NCBI GenBank assembly: GCA_001600875.1
Contig: BCLD01000001.1
Location: 2,344,788-2,408,787, forward strand
From: Solicoccozyma terricola
Lineage: Eukaryota; Basidiomycota; Tremellomycetes; Filobasidiales; Piskurozymaceae
Direction: 5' to 3'
DNA: 64,000 nucleotides
A program made the position numbers and the translations under genes. Position 1 is the first letter of the stretch. Each line of letters begins with the position of its first letter. The notes beneath the pieces are model-generated. The model was not told the origin of the DNA. It searched no databases and saw nothing but the letters and a program-made list of their open reading frames with translations. Below, one piece after another: positions 1 to 12,869 of the stretch.

Positions 1-113
1 CCCCCCCCCCCGCGTTTCCCTGTATCATCGTCTTCCTCGGGTCGCCACCCATTTCCTCGGACCGCTGACTAAAAATTGCACCGATCATCCTCATACTTGA
101 ACACCCCATCCAG

Positions 114-1396
114 TGCCGCCTGTCACACTGTGAACAGACAATGTTCATCTGGATTACAAGCTGTTGCTGACGTGAGTGAGAGACGGCGTTTTTTTTTTTG
201 ATCTGTCGAATGTTGGGGAGCGGGGGCGGAGCGTGGAGGTTCATGAGCTGATATGTGGGAACGACGACGCGGTAGATTGCGAATCAGATCAAGGCTGGCG
301 AGATTGATGTTGGAATGGGTGAGTTTTGAACGCGCCCCCGGGGGGGGGGGGATTGCTCTCATTCGCTGACATCACACACACACCCACCCACCCTCGACAG
401 CCTGCGGTGTCGAATCAATGACCGCCGACTGGGGATCTCCTTCATTCCCATCCAAGTTATCCGACGCTGTCATGTCCCACCAAGACGCACAAGATTGTCT
501 CACCCCGATGGGCGTTACATCTGAAAATGTAGCTGCCAAATACCAAATCTCAAGAGAAACTCAAGATAAATTCGCAGTTGAATCTTTCAGAAAGGCTTCC
601 AAGGCGAGAAAGGAAGGGAAATTCCAATCTGAGATTGTACCCGTTCGTACGAAATGGATCGATCCAAAGACGGAAGAGGAAAAAGAGGTTGTCATTCAAG
701 AAGATGATGGGATTAGAGAAGGTGTTACGTTGGAGAGTTTGAGCAAATTGAAACCAGCTTTCAAAAAGGATGGATCGACACATGCGGGTAATGCAAGTCA
801 AGTTTCAGATGGTGCTGCCGCTGTGTTGTTGGCCAGGAGGAGTACAGCTCAAAAGTTGGGATTGAAGATTTTAGGCAAATTCGTCATTTCCGCCGTGGTT
901 GGTGGTGAGTTGTGTGCGGGGTGGCGGCCTGGTGCGCGACGAACATGCTTACCCACTCCCCCCCTCCCCCCCCCGCCCCCCCAAAAAGTCCCACCCAAGA
1001 TCATGGGTGTTGGACCAGCTTACGCTATCCCGAAAGCTCTATCTAAAGCTGGTATCTCGAAGGACGACGTTGACATCTACGAGATCAACGAAGCTTTCGC
1101 GTCTCAAGCAATCATGTCGATCGATCACATTGGTCTCGATTACGCCAAGGTTAACCCTGTTGGTGGAGCTATCGCGATGGGTCATCCGTTGGGATGCACA
1201 GGTGCGAGACAAATCGCGACGGTGTTTGCAGAGGCCAAGAGGGAGAAGAAGAAGGTTTTGGTCACTTCGATGTGTATCGGGTGAGTGTGTGTGTGGCCGA
1301 GGAACGAACGGAGACGGAGCTGATGGTTTGCCTTGCTTGTGCGCGCGCAGAACTGGAATGGGTATGGCTGCTGTGTTTGTCAATGAGCAGGTGTAG
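114..1396 (+). CDS. POT1: 3-ketoacyl-CoA thiolase, peroxisomal (5' truncated by window edge)
   Basis: Catalyses the last step of beta-oxidation, thiolytic cleavage of 3-ketoacyl-CoA. Exons read as 114-171, 276-318, 401-904, 989-1280 and 1351-1396; all four introns are GT..AG and frames join exactly. The first exon visible carries the nucleophile motif VNRQCSSGLQ (catalytic Cys). The third carries GNASQVSDGAA, the fourth GGAIAMGHPLGCTGAR (catalytic His), and the last two join as CIGTGMG, which contains the second active-site Cys. The stop is TAG at 1394-1396. The start codon and any N-terminal PTS2 peroxisomal signal lie left of the window, and bases 1-113 look like intron. No C-terminal SKL is present (the protein ends VNEQV), so targeting would have to be by PTS2; that is inference. 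The family assignment is secure. Confidence 0.93.
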
Positions 1397-1903
1397 ACGG
1401 TGTAGACGGTGTAGCCGTGGTAGCCGTGTCGTACTTGTAAACGGATATGTTTTGTGTGTCGTCTGAAAGAAATAGGAATGAGAATGAGAATGAATACGGG
1501 TTACCAACTATACTGCCGGTGGCGGCGGGCGGGTGACGAGAGACATGCGGGAGGTAGCGACAGCGACAGCGACGGGAAGGGGGAAAAGTGGGCAGTGCTC
1601 GTCACCCAGCCGTACCATCATCATACCCCCACTCTGCCATACTCTGCCATCACCATCGACCACGTACACACACATTCCCTTCCCCGTCTTCCCCTCCTTT
1701 TTTTTTTTTCATTTTCAGAGCAAAAGTCAACAAATCCCATACGAGTTGCTGCGCTCAACGGGGGGCTTGGCATTCCGACATCCCGGCCACCACTCCCACT
1801 CCCACTCCAACTCCCACCTCCCCTCGCATGACCCAGACCCTCATCCCTCCATCCACTCCACCCACCACCACCACTCCCACCACCACTCCCTCACTCCCTG
1901 CTC
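1397..1903. other. Intergenic region, POT1 to YND1
   Basis: No gene recognised. The second half is strongly C-rich (many CCACTCCCA-type runs at about 1780-1890) directly before the apyrase start, which would be the 5' leader or promoter. Open frames here in several phases are low-complexity proline/histidine/serine translations with no family signal. Confidence 0.5.
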
Positions 1904-4825
1904 ATGGCACCTTCCCTCCCAGCAGCATCAACAGCCCAATACGCCATCGTCATCGACGCGGGGTCGTCCGGCTCTCGACTACAAATTTACTCATGGCAGG
2001 ACCCTGAAGCTGAGAGGAGCCAGATCATCGCCGATGTCGAAGCGACGGTCAGGAGGCAGAGGAAGGGGAAAGCAAAGGAGGCGGTCAAGGATGAAGTAGA
2101 TAGGGAAACCGACAAGGCTTTGAGCAGGTTGGTCAAGGTTGGTAAGGGAGTCGATGGGGATGACTGGTTGAAACGGACTGAGCCGGGTGAGTGGTGGTGG
2201 TCGTGGTCGTGGTCGTGGCAGCGACAATGTATGTATCAACAGGATCCCTCAACCTGATGCCACCCTTTTCCCTTTCCAACCAACAGGAATATCAACCATC
2301 GAACCAGCCGTCATGCTCTCCTACCTCTCTCCACTCCTCCATCATGCACTCGAATCAATCCCTCCCTCTCGACACTCTCAAACACCCATCTACCTCCTCG
2401 CAACAGCCGGTATGCGATTACTACCCTCAAACGAACGAGACGCTCTCCTCGACGCTGCCTGCACCGTCCTCCGCGATACATTCCCCTTCCATGTGGATGA
2501 GAAGAACGACGCTGGACCGTGCGGGGAGAGTGTGAGAGTCATCTCTGGAGAAGAGGAAGGAATGTGGGGTTGGGTAGCGGTAAACTATCTGATGGACGGA
2601 TTCGGTCATATCCCTACCACTGCTTCGGCGTACGAAATCGAAATGGCACCAACAGCATCATCACTACTACCTCTCGATCCATTGATTCAAGATCAGTCAG
2701 GTTTATCAGCGAGTAAATCACCAACAATGGTAGATCCCACACAACGACTACCGACATTTGGATTCCTCGATATGGGAGGAGCTTCAACACAATTAGCCTT
2801 CTCACCCACAGTGGAAGAGTTGGAACGGTCACATTATCCGTCGGATGAGTTGAGAAGTGTCACATTGAGATTACTCTCAGGTAGAGCGGTAGAATGGCCA
2901 GTGTTCGTCGCTTCTTGGCTTGGTTTCGGTACGAATCAAGTTAGGGAACGATATGTCGAGGCCAAGATTCAGGAATGGCAAGCTTCTCATTCTCATGGTC
3001 AGATCGGGTCAAGCGAGCGTACATCACTTTCAGCAAGGAAACCATCCGATCATGTCCAAGACCCATGTCTTCCCCTCGATCTGGTAATACCATCAACTTC
3101 ACCATCCAACCCACCATTCATCGGCACAGGCTCCTTTTCAACGTGTCTAACAACCCTTCAACCTCTCCTCGAAGCAACAACTCCATGTCCTAAACCCGAA
3201 CAGCACTGTCTATTCGCTGGACTTGCCACACCGCACATTGATTTTGAAAGGGAAGATCAACGTGGGTTTATTGGGATATCAGAATACTGGTATACTGCAG
3301 AACAGGTATTGGGTCTTGGCGGCGTTTGGGATTGGGGAGAATGGGAAAGAGGCATGGAGGCGTTTTGTGGCAGGGATTGGAATGACATACAAAAGGAGGT
3401 CAACGAGAAGGGTGATTGGAAGGGGGCGTCGGTGGGTCTTTTTTTTATGTTGTTGTTTTTGGGGGGTGCCTGTGGCATGATCTTCGGACTTATATTCTGG
3501 CCAACTGCTGATTACGACTCCATTCCTACCCTCCACCAACCTCTCAGGTCGAATTATCCCGCCTCGAGATGCAATGCTTCAAAGGCGCTTGGATATCCAA
3601 CGTTCTTCACGAAGGTATCGGTATACCACGCATTTTAGACGCAGGCGGTAATCAAACCCTAACGGGAGGCTCCATCGGCCACACAAACGATGAAGCCGAA
3701 CGTAGAGCTCGCGAAAAGGGTCTCATCCCGTCAACAAAATCACCGGCACATTTCCAATCCCTAGATGCGATTGGGGAGACGGCGATCAGCTGGACCCTCG
3801 GTAAGATGGTCATCGAGGCCAGCAAAGCGGTCAAACTACATGGCTACAGCAACCCAAAGCTAGGCCTCAGCGATCGGTGGCGTAACGCCTTCCTCGCCGG
3901 CGGAGATCGCCTGAGCGATGCAATGCACCTGGATAAAGTGCAATCGACTTTGGAAGGGTATGGTATACGTGCTCTCTGGGCATATTCAGCCATCGGTATC
4001 CTCATACTTGTCGTGATCTTCTATCTTTTCCGCCAACGTATGCGACTGCGTAATGGCAACAGTAAAAGACGCAAACCATCCGATGTCGGCCAGGAGTGGA
4101 TGAAGTCTGGAAGAATGGAAGACGGTGGCGTGCTCCGATCCAGGCCGATCGTCGGCGGCAGGCTCAAAGTCTGGTTGTATCGGCTGTCCAACGTCGCAAG
4201 GCGGTTTACTGGCGGTGCAGGTAGGATGGAAATGCGACGTCCACTCATGAAGCATCAACAATCAGCTCCAGCGGGACTGCATCTGGCAGATCAGTCGGGA
4301 ACTCCCCGGTCTGAGGGTTCTCTCTACGCCAGCGCTGTCTCTCAACCCGTATCACCATCACCAACACCAGGCTCGCAGTTCTTTATCCCTGCATTCTCAG
4401 GTTCATCACCCAGCTCCAGTCGAAAATCAACCGCGAACGTCGATCGGGACGCTTTGTCCTCGTCGCCATCGTCCTCTGGCTTCAACCGGTCCGTGTCACA
4501 CAAATCGTCGTTGGGCGGCTTGAATTGGAATAAGACCCGAGGGACGACCCCGCTGATGGACAACTCGTCACTCGGCGTGAACAGCGGCGGCTGGAACGAT
4601 CCACCGTTCGCCATCTTCGCTGGCAATCCGAGCTTGGACAGCGACGAGGACGTCTCTCGGACCAGTGGGGGATCAAGTGTGCTAATCCCGCCTTCCAGCG
4701 GAATGGAGGGAGGTTTATCACGGAACTCGAGTAGGGTCAGTTTGAGCGACATTGGGTATGGACCGAGGCCAATCCCTCGCGTGTCCACGCCGATCTACGG
4801 GGAGGATCCTGGTGGATATGACTGA
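1904..4825 (+). CDS. YND1: Golgi apyrase / nucleoside diphosphatase, GDA1-CD39 family
   Basis: Hydrolyses NDPs (and NTPs) in the Golgi lumen, so that nucleotide-sugar antiport for glycosylation can continue. Exons 1904-2186, 2287-3431 and 3548-4825 give 901 residues. All apyrase conserved regions are visible: ACR1 IDAGSSGSR near residue 17, ACR2 ATAGMR, ACR3 SGEEEGMWGWVAVNYL with the catalytic Glu, and ACR4 LDMGGASTQ near residue 255. A single hydrophobic span (AYSAIGILILVVIFYLF) lies near residue 620, followed by a basic then Ser-rich tail of about 260 residues. This layout, catalytic domain first and membrane anchor late, is that of yeast Ynd1 rather than Gda1, which has an N-terminal anchor. 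The ATG at 1904 is chosen because it lies just before ACR1 and no signal anchor is seen upstream. Confidence 0.92.
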
Positions 4826-5008
4826 GTTGTTGGTTGGCGGGTGGAAGTAGATTTCATTTCATTGTTCATAGTCTCGTCATGGAGTTGTACATCTACAACT
4901 TGAGTTGAAAGGACACTGCGGATAGCTACCAAATAATTCGTGATGATACAAATGACATAATTCGTCACCCCAACCTTTCGTCGTCTGCTCTATAATCGAG
5001 CGAGGTCT

Positions 5009-5391
5009 TCATAACCTCCCCGCAGTCTGCCTGATTGGCCTGCCACGAGCGTCCGTGATAATGTCCTTTACATCATTCTCAGGTACCGGCAAGCCCAATT
5101 GCTTTCTCATCGCATTTCTATGCTCACGGAGATGTTTGATAACTTCCTGAGTTTGATTGTCTCTTATTCCCGCCTGCTCATTGAGGTTGAGATCAGTGAG
5201 GAGGCGCATGAGTTGAGGTTGAGAGTAGGAGCTGTAATCTACGCCTAAGACCTCGGGATTCCCGAATTCGCCAATGAGGTCAAGAAGTTCATTCGAGCTG
5301 AGGTTTTCGTATTCGTTGATTTTGATGAAGATTTGTCGAACTGCTTCTGCCGGTAGAAGACGGATGATGAGCTGAGGGAGGGGGAGGAGGG

Positions 5392-5479
<88 letters not shown>

Positions 5480-7238
5480 AGGACGTGATAAGCGCTCGTA
5501 CTGCACATGTAAACGTGTAAACACTTACAGAACCCCTCTCTTCAGGTGTCAACTCCTCATACCTCTCTGATCCCACCGGCCTCTCCTGCTCTTCCCCCTT
5601 TTCCAACTCTCCCCATCTCTCCTGCCTGAGAGCCCACCTCCTCAACTCTGGCATGAATACATCCTCAATTACAATATCTGGAATATCACCTCTCACCGCA
5701 GCAGGTGGGAATCCTTTATTGTAGGTTTTATCTATTGATTCCTGAGCCGGAGGGTATTTCTCAGCGATGATCAATTGGAGATGTGGTCGAATCGATTGTA
5801 ATTGTTGAGCGTAAGAAAGAGTTTCAAACTCGGTGGCGGTCATGTTATCCGGGTCGTTGGGTAGAGGTGGTGTTGATTCTCGATAATTTGCGTCGCTTGT
5901 TTCAGGAGGTTTCAAGGCTTTAATTCCTACGACACCGAGCTGTACCAAAAATTGGGGCTTGGGAGTCAGCGCGACCAAACATCTGGGGTTTGTGTTATCT
6001 CACCGAACGTGGAACAACTCACTTTACATGTAGCAATCGTTTCATCCCTCACACAAACAACCTCTTCCCTTCGTTTGAAATAGTGTTTAGGCTTTTGAGA
6101 CTTGATATTCTGCGTTGAAGACGTTATGATATCTTGAACGATATATCGTTCTCCCTTTTTACGTGTTAAAGTCGCGGGTTCGTATCCGAGGATTCGACCT
6201 GGCCAATATTCATTTCGGTGGTTGCTTTTGTAGTAGACTAGTGTACCGTCAGGTAGTCTGGGGTGGTTGTGGTTGTGGTGGTTGTGGTGGTTGGGAGGTT
6301 GTGATGAAGGAATGGATCAGAGCATTGTTAGCATGTTTTGGTTGCAAGGAGGTTTTAGATAATCTCTCGAGACCACCCACTCACTTTGGATCTCTTTTAG
6401 AAATCACCTCTACCGTCTCATCCTCCTTTTTCTTCATACCGATCTCCGTCATATCCCAATCTAAATCCGGTAAATCATCCAACGAATCATTCTCCGTGTC
6501 ATCGATGCTAATAACTTGAGCCGTTAATCCAGACACCATCGAAGTAGACGGTGCAGATGTAGATGGAAAGGGAGTGAAATCAGAGTCGGTAGAATAATCG
6601 GTGGGTAGTAGATCAAGCAGGTCGGAGGGAATGTCGTATTTGGATATGAGAGGTGATGCGTGAGGAGGAGGAATTGACGGGGATGTTGTTGTTGTTTCCA
6701 TCTTCTTCTTCTTCTTCTTCTTGGAGGTGGACGGTGTACCTATATCATCCTCCTTTTGCGGTCTTTTACTCGGTGTTTTTGGATATATCTTGTCATTGAG
6801 GAAAATGGGTGGATCCTCCAATGGTTTGTTTGCGAGCTCGAGGTCATGTTTGCGTAGTTTGGAAGGGGTGGAGATGAATTCTGGGAAAGCGGGATAGGAA
6901 GGTGAGAGTGGGTCGCGGGATCGGATGGATGTGGTTGGTGGTGGTGGTGGTGTGGTGGTGGGTGCCGAGACGGATTGTCGCTTGCTGCGAGTGGGACGTC
7001 TAGTCGATTGGACTGTGACATTGGGATCGTCATCATCTAACCGGTCATCACTTCCAACCGTTGTCGTCGTCGTCGTCGTCGACTTTGCCTGCTTTGTCTG
7101 CTTGATCTTCTTCACCGACTTGTTCTTGATGGGGGATGACGATGGGTGGTCATGATCCGACATGGGGGCGTCTGAGAGACTTGACGAAGAACGACGAGCT
7201 GCTCTGGCTGCTCTTGCGGATGGACGAGCTGGAGCCAT
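5009..7238 (-). CDS. PWWP-like domain protein of unknown function
   Basis: Four exons on the minus strand, 7238-6385, 6257-6023, 5939-5529 and 5371-5009, join in frame to 620 residues. Residues 1-280 are low complexity, with Ser/Thr/Pro stretches, a KKKKKKK block and an acidic DDLPDLDWD patch, typical of disordered nuclear proteins. The second exon encodes LPDGTLVYYK, then YWPGRILGYEP, which resembles the core of PWWP/Tudor-type chromatin reader domains (aromatic residues plus WPG). The C-terminal 270 residues are mostly helical and end in an evenly charged segment (LREHRNAMRKQLGLPVPEND). A chromatin role is inference from the WPG motif and composition. The last intron (5528-5372) holds an 84-base homopolymer. 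Start ATG at 7238 opens MAPARPSARAARAA; longer in-frame starts exist to 7433, but they overlap the promoter shared with the divergent gene. Confidence 0.7.
5395..5478. repeat. 84-base uninterrupted poly-G (poly-C on the sense strand of an intron)
   Basis: Direct reading gives 84 consecutive G. The tract lies inside the last intron of the PWWP-like gene (minus strand), so the transcript carries poly-C. The acceptor CCTCAG follows 20 bases after its end. Exact length is likely to be unreliable in any assembly. Confidence 0.9.
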
Positions 7239-7415
7239 GGTCGGTGTGATGGCTGTTCGGTGTATGTATGTATGCCCAGTGCTCCCCATCGATACCATGC
7301 TCTCCCTTCCCATCCCTCCCATCCACGTGAATCCATCTTTTCCATGCCAACCAACCATGTCAACGTCGACCACTCCCAACACAGAACTCATACATACATC
7401 CCTCCATACATCAAC

Positions 7416-8677
7416 ATGACCAACCTCCATCATCTCCCACTAGACGTAAGTCCTTGACATACACCACACCCTTGGCGAAAACTTCACCTGATCGACCACT
7501 TCCCCCCCCCCCCCCCCCCCCCCCCCGGGCCTCGTCGTCCAGATCCTGTTCCATATCCATCACATCTCCCAATCCACTTCTCTCCCATACGTCAGCCGCT
7601 CACTCCACTCCTCTCTCGCCTATCCAACCACATCACGAGCGGTGGATTTTCTCGTATCGAGGTACGACCGTACGAGTAAAGACGGTCAATTGGATATATT
7701 CCTTAGATATGGGATATGCACATTACAAGTCCTGAAAGGTATCGAGGATAAATGGCGCAAGTTGGCGAAGAGATGGGAGGAAATTCATCACCCTCCAGCA
7801 TCATCACCACCACGAGTACGACGAGGGGAAGGTTACGATTCGACGATTCAAGATATTGATAATCACGATCACTCAACACTACTACACCTGGAACCGCGAG
7901 CAGATCAACTTCCACCACCACCACCACCACCACCACCACCTACATCTCCTGATAACCCATACCAACCTCTTATCTGTAGGAACCTTCCACGCCGTCTCTT
8001 CCGTAAATCTCCAACCGTTTCTCCACTCCTCATCTATCTATACACTTATTATCACCCACATCCAAACTCGTATCGTGGTTATGCACTTTCAAGAGCGTGT
8101 TTAGTTGGGAATTACGAATTGATAAGGTTCTTGTTGGATAAAGGTGCTGATCCAGGGATGAAAGATGGATTGGCAATGATGGTTGCTATAAGTAAAAAAG
8201 ATATCAAGATGGTGAAAATGTTGTTTGAAAAGGAAATTGAAATTGAAAAGATGGTGGATGGCGATGGCCATGGCGATGGCGACGTCGACGTCGAGTCGAC
8301 GGTGGAAAATAATCAAGATGGAGTGATGGAAATGAATGGTGCCCTCGCGTTCACCACCGCCACGACGACGACGACGACGACGACGAACAAACGGAAACGT
8401 ATCACTCGATTCGAAAGCAACACTGCGAAACGACTGAAGACCGAGGAACCGAGGATGACGATGACTCCTGAATTGATGAAGAAAGTAATGAGTAGTGGGT
8501 CTAGGGAGATTATTGATTATTTCGTTAATGAACGAGGTGGGTCCGGGGGGTCGGGGGGGGGGGGGAGCGGAGTTGCTTTCGAATCTCGTACGGAGTCTGG
8601 TACTGATTTGCGACGTGTTTCAAAACAAACGAACAGGTTGTATACCGAGTCTTGGATCGATTATGGCGCTGAGATAA
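7416..8677 (+). CDS. Ankyrin-repeat protein with F-box-like N-terminus
   Basis: Exons 7416-7445, 7543-8536 and 8637-8677 join to 354 residues. The N-terminus (MTNLHHLPLDILFHIHHISQ) has the spacing of an F-box-like LPLDIL..I segment, but it is short, so that part is tentative. The middle has ankyrin-type units, for example ALSRACLVGNYELIRFLLDK followed by GADPGM, then MVAISKKDIKMVKMLFEKE, and the last splice gives REIIDYFVNERG joined to CIPSLGSIMALR, another ankyrin half-repeat. Coding microsatellites give a proline run near 7910 and a threonine run near 8360. If the last intron were not removed, the frame would stay open to 8745 with an unrelated tail; the spliced version fits the repeat better. 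Function would be protein binding; substrate unknown. Confidence 0.7.
7502..7526. repeat. 25-base poly-C in intron 1 of the ankyrin gene
   Basis: Uninterrupted C run on the sense strand, ending 16 bases before the acceptor AG at 7541-7542. It occupies the place of a polypyrimidine tract. Confidence 0.85.
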
Positions 8678-9118
8678 CGAGTGGGAAGAAGCGGTGCTGT
8701 ACGCCGGGGCGGCCGCCTTACAAGACGATCGCCGAACGAGGATAACGTTGTGATGAAAAAGTTGTATGATACCGACATGTGCTTATGGAGATTTAATGTG
8801 TCCATGTGTTCCGTCAGGACACATGAGACATGGCGCCCACGTCCAACTTTACCCACTTTGTACCCAACTGTACCGTTCGACCAAGTGGGTTCAAGAGTTG
8901 TGTTTCAATCACTGGAACGCAATTTAAAACACGAACTTTTTGAATTTCGATTTTGTCTTGGTACGGCCGCGACGGAGTTTCCCACCAACTGCGTTTCAAA
9001 TCACTCTCTCCCCCCAAAAGAATACCGACGCTATGAAGCGAATGAAAATAAATCTCTCATTGAACCAAAAGCTCACACACACACAACGTACAACCCCCCT
9101 AACACTTTACACGAAAAT
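8678..9118. other. Convergent intergenic region
   Basis: Between the ends of the ankyrin gene (+) and the membrane hydrolase (-). No gene, RNA or repeat is recognised; it should hold both 3' UTRs. Confidence 0.5.
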
Positions 9119-10544
9119 TTAACCCAACGCCTTGATCAACCATCTAACCACCTTCTCATGAGCTTCTTTCGTACCCTCCGCTTCCTCCGCTTCCCCCTCC
9201 CCCTCCCCCTCCACTTCCTTTGTAACCCGGGCTTTATTCAAATTATGATCAGCACCCTCAACCGTGATCAACTCGACATCCACACCGAGGTTTTCCAATT
9301 GATTCAATGTATTCAAACTTTCCGCATACGGAACTGCGTCATCTGATGTACCGTGTATAAGAAGTGTAGGTGGGAAGAATTTTGCGATTGGTGATGTTGT
9401 CAACCATAATTGTGGAATAACGTTTGAATCGGAATTTGAAAGTGAGGATAGACGTTGAGTGTATGGGAGGATACAAAGTGATGATCCTTTCCCATGTGTG
9501 GATGTGAGAATATCGATTAATGTTCCAGTTGCTAACCAGTAATCCCAGATATATTTCGTACGTTCAGAAGTATCGTATCCTTCCAATGTTGATGTATATG
9601 GTCTATCTGATTCTTCAACAACGACCGAGTTGTTGTTATTATTACCAGAGGAGATTACCATTTCAACCAATGGTTCCAATCGATCTTTTTCAGATTGTGT
9701 AGTTCCATTTATCCATTTATCAATCAAAAAATCCCCACCCATTCCGAAATATGAAATACAAATCTTGATTTTGAACCTCTGATTAACCTTTTGAGATTCC
9801 ATAGCTTCTTGAATCCCAGCTAACCTAGCTACATAACCACCAGCTGAAAACCCAATGACGGCTATTGAGTGTAAATCAGGTGATATACCGATTGGAAGGG
9901 AGGAGGTGAATGTTGGAGTGGTGAGGTAGTTGAATAGAGAGGTGATATCGGATTGGATGGATGTACCTGTTGATGGGTATAAGAGACGATAATCTGCGGA
10001 GATCAAAATGTATCGTTGGGTGGTGATGACGTCTGGGAAGGCGGGTTGGTTGGGGTTAGTTTTCCCCGTTTCGTTTTACCCCGTTCATCGGGAAACGAAA
10101 ACGTCGAGATAATCCAAAAGCAACAAACTCACCGAGAATAGGTTTGAATATATATTCCTCCCTTCTACAACCTCTAATCAACCCACCACCATGAAATGCA
10201 ACGACCAGTGGAACATTTTCCTTCGCTCTCGTGCTCGCGCTCGGTACGTCGTCGAGTAGAGTGGGTGGTATGATCACATCCAATAACACTTCATGTCCTT
10301 GATTCGTGGTTGTATACGTCTGCGTGATGATTCTTGCGTTTGGAATCATTTCGAATCTTGGGATGGTTGGAAAGGGGTTGATGGGATGGGTAGTGGGAGT
10401 GGGAGTGTGAGTCGGATGGGGAGTCGGAGTGGGACGTGGATGGAATACCTGTCTGATGTGCGAGATGAGATGTATATATGTGAGAAAGATGGAAGCGAGA
10501 GCTGCGATGAGAAGGATACGGAGGGAGTGGTGGTATGATGCCAT
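9119..10544 (-). CDS. Membrane-anchored alpha/beta hydrolase (esterase/lipase fold)
   Basis: Two exons, 10544-10133 and 10032-9119, give 441 residues. Residues 8-30 are hydrophobic (ILLIAALASIFLTYIHLI), a signal anchor that would place the enzyme in the secretory lumen or outside. The catalytic parts are visible: oxyanion motif HGGG, nucleophile elbow GFSAGG, acid in HGTSDDAVP and base His in GADHNLN, arranged as in the HSL/BD-FAE type carboxylesterases. A run of five Asn and a GEGEGEAEEAEG stretch interrupt the cap and C-terminal regions. Substrate unknown. The short TG microsatellite and VPS8 promoter lie upstream, so this gene and VPS8 are divergent. Confidence in the fold is high; the exact enzyme class is not resolved. 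Confidence 0.85.
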
Positions 10545-10927
10545 GTGTGGTCAAGTCCGACGGGATGGATGGAGTGGAAGTGGAGAGTGGAGTGGAGGCC
10601 GAGCTGAACCGAGTTTGAACCGAGTGGTGGTGGTGGTGGGTGGGGGTGAGGGGTGAGGAGTGGTTGTGTGGGGTGGTGTATGCGATGTGATGGATACTGA
10701 CTGACATTGCAGTCTGTGTGTGTGTGTGTGTGTGTGTGTCTATCCTGCATGTGCTGCTGCTACCTGTATGCCATCCATCCATACCATCCGTCCCATCCCA
10801 TCCCCTCGCCCCTACTCCCTCCCTTCCCCCGTGCCACGTCATCGTGAGTCAATCATCATCCTCATCCACACCACACCACCCATCTCATCGACCACCACCC
10901 ACACCGACTCCCACCCACCCACCCACC
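10545..10927. other. Divergent promoter region, hydrolase / VPS8, with TG microsatellite
   Basis: A 383-base gap between two divergent starts. It contains a perfect (TG)n run at about 10715-10739 and C-rich sequence close to the VPS8 ATG. No other element recognised. Confidence 0.6.
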
Positions 10928-12833
10928 ATGACCTCATCCAACCCATGGTCCACCACTCCACACATACCATCCCGTAATCGTATCCGTCGTCCTTCCACTA
11001 CATCATCAACTTCAGACGCGTCAGTGGGTATAACTACGATCAGAGGTTTATCACCTAGTCCTCCTACGGCTTCGTCTCATCTTCATCCACTTCATCCAGC
11101 GAGTCATTCTACGTATGGGGTTGGAAATGAGGATGGTGTGTGGACGGAGGAATTGGGAGATGAGAATGGGAATGCGGCGGATGCGGCGGATGAGAATGAG
11201 AATGTGGACATGAATGAGGACACGAATCAAGTCATTCATTCGAGGCAAGGTCGAAGTGGGATTATACCTGATGTTAGTTATGGAGAACGATTGAGAGATG
11301 TTTTGGATGATGATGATGATGAGGGGGATGAGGATGGGGTTGAGGTTGGGATGGGGATGGGGATGGGGATGGGGATTCAAGTTCATGAAGGGTTGGATGA
11401 GGGGTTTGGTTCGATTCAAGGGAGGGATCAGGAAGATGATGATGATGATGATGATGACTTTGGAAACTTTCATGGATTTCAAGTGAGTGTTCCACTCCCC
11501 GGGACGTATGAAAACCATCAGCTAAACCGGAGTTTCGGGGGGACCTTTTTTTTCTTTTTCCCCGTTCACAAATAGGACGATCAATCAGATAAATCAACAT
11601 CTATCATATCGATTGGTAGTTCCAAACTACGGAATTTAAATACAACACAATCGGTCCCATCACCAAGTAAAAGATCTCCATTCCTACGTAAATGTCCACC
11701 TCGTCTCTCAACCCCCCCGCGCGCGGGTAAATAAACCCCCCCAAAAAAAAGCTGATTTTCTTTTTTCTTTTTCTTTTATCTCTCTCTCTCTCACCCCAGC
11801 TCCAAACGTATCCAGATTACGATCACATACTCGATTCCCATCAATATCATCTTCTATAGGAGGTACAACAACGATTCAATCTTTAATAAATCCATACATC
11901 GCTTCGTCTTCTACAAGACAATCACAATCAAGATCAAGATCACAACCAAGATCTATACATTCACATTTCAGTGCGATATCTAGATCATCGAGTTATTATG
12001 CAGTCGTTGAAGACGATGACGCAGCGGCGAAGGCGGCGGCGGCGGAGGCAGTCGCTTTGGGAGGTGGAGATGGGAAATCGGATGAGAGAGAGAGACGGGA
12101 GGATGGGTCGAGTTCGATAGCCTTTTCTGATCGTGGTGGTGGTGGTGGTGGCGGTGGTGGCGCCGCCGCCGCCGCCGACGACCGCGGTTCGAATCAAGGT
12201 CCATCGTTTGTTTTCCATCCACTAGTCAAAGTCATGGCGGAGTTTGAAGGTGGAAAAGATGGAGGTAAATGGGGAATTCCAGTGGTTATAAAAGTTAATG
12301 GGATGATAGCATTTGGAATGGATACTGGTTACGTTGTGGTTTTTGGGTTTGGACAGGAGTTTAAGTGCGTTTGTGGGAGTGAGGCGATTGGTGAGTTTTA
12401 CAAGAACAATGAGTTGAGGGTACCGAATGGGGTTTTTTTTTGACAACCCCCACCTCTCTCCCCCGCCCCCCCCCCTCCCCCACCCCCAGCGAAAGACGGT
12501 GGCGCGGTGACTGCACTCTCCATCTCCCCTGATCAAACATACATCGCCGTAGGTCACGCTACGGGTTGTATCTACCTATACGACCTATCATCACCACAAC
12601 GACCAGTCAGATCAGCTCCTTCCCTCTCTCAATCAGCCGTTCAATCAGGTCGTAAAGAAGGACATGTCGTTGGATCACCAGTTATTCATGTCGATTTCGT
12701 TGGGAAAAGACATACAGCAGTCGTTTCGGGTGATTCGTTTGGTAGGGCGTTTTGGTGGTCACTTGGGAAAGTAATGGGAGTGGAAAGTAATGATGTGGTT
12801 AGGTTGTTGGGGAGTTATGATACGCCGAAGACG

Positions 12834-12869
<36 letters not shown>

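Noticed and set aside
5270..5524. Long proline-rich open frame through the poly-G tract
   Set aside because: The frame comes from the homopolymer itself. GTAAGT at 5528 and CCTCAG before 5371 define an intron with both exon phases agreeing.
8637..8745. Unspliced tail of the ankyrin gene running to 8745
   Set aside because: It requires translating a G-run into poly-Gly and gives an unrelated tail. Splicing 8536 to 8637 restores an ankyrin-like ending (RGCIPSLGSIMALR).
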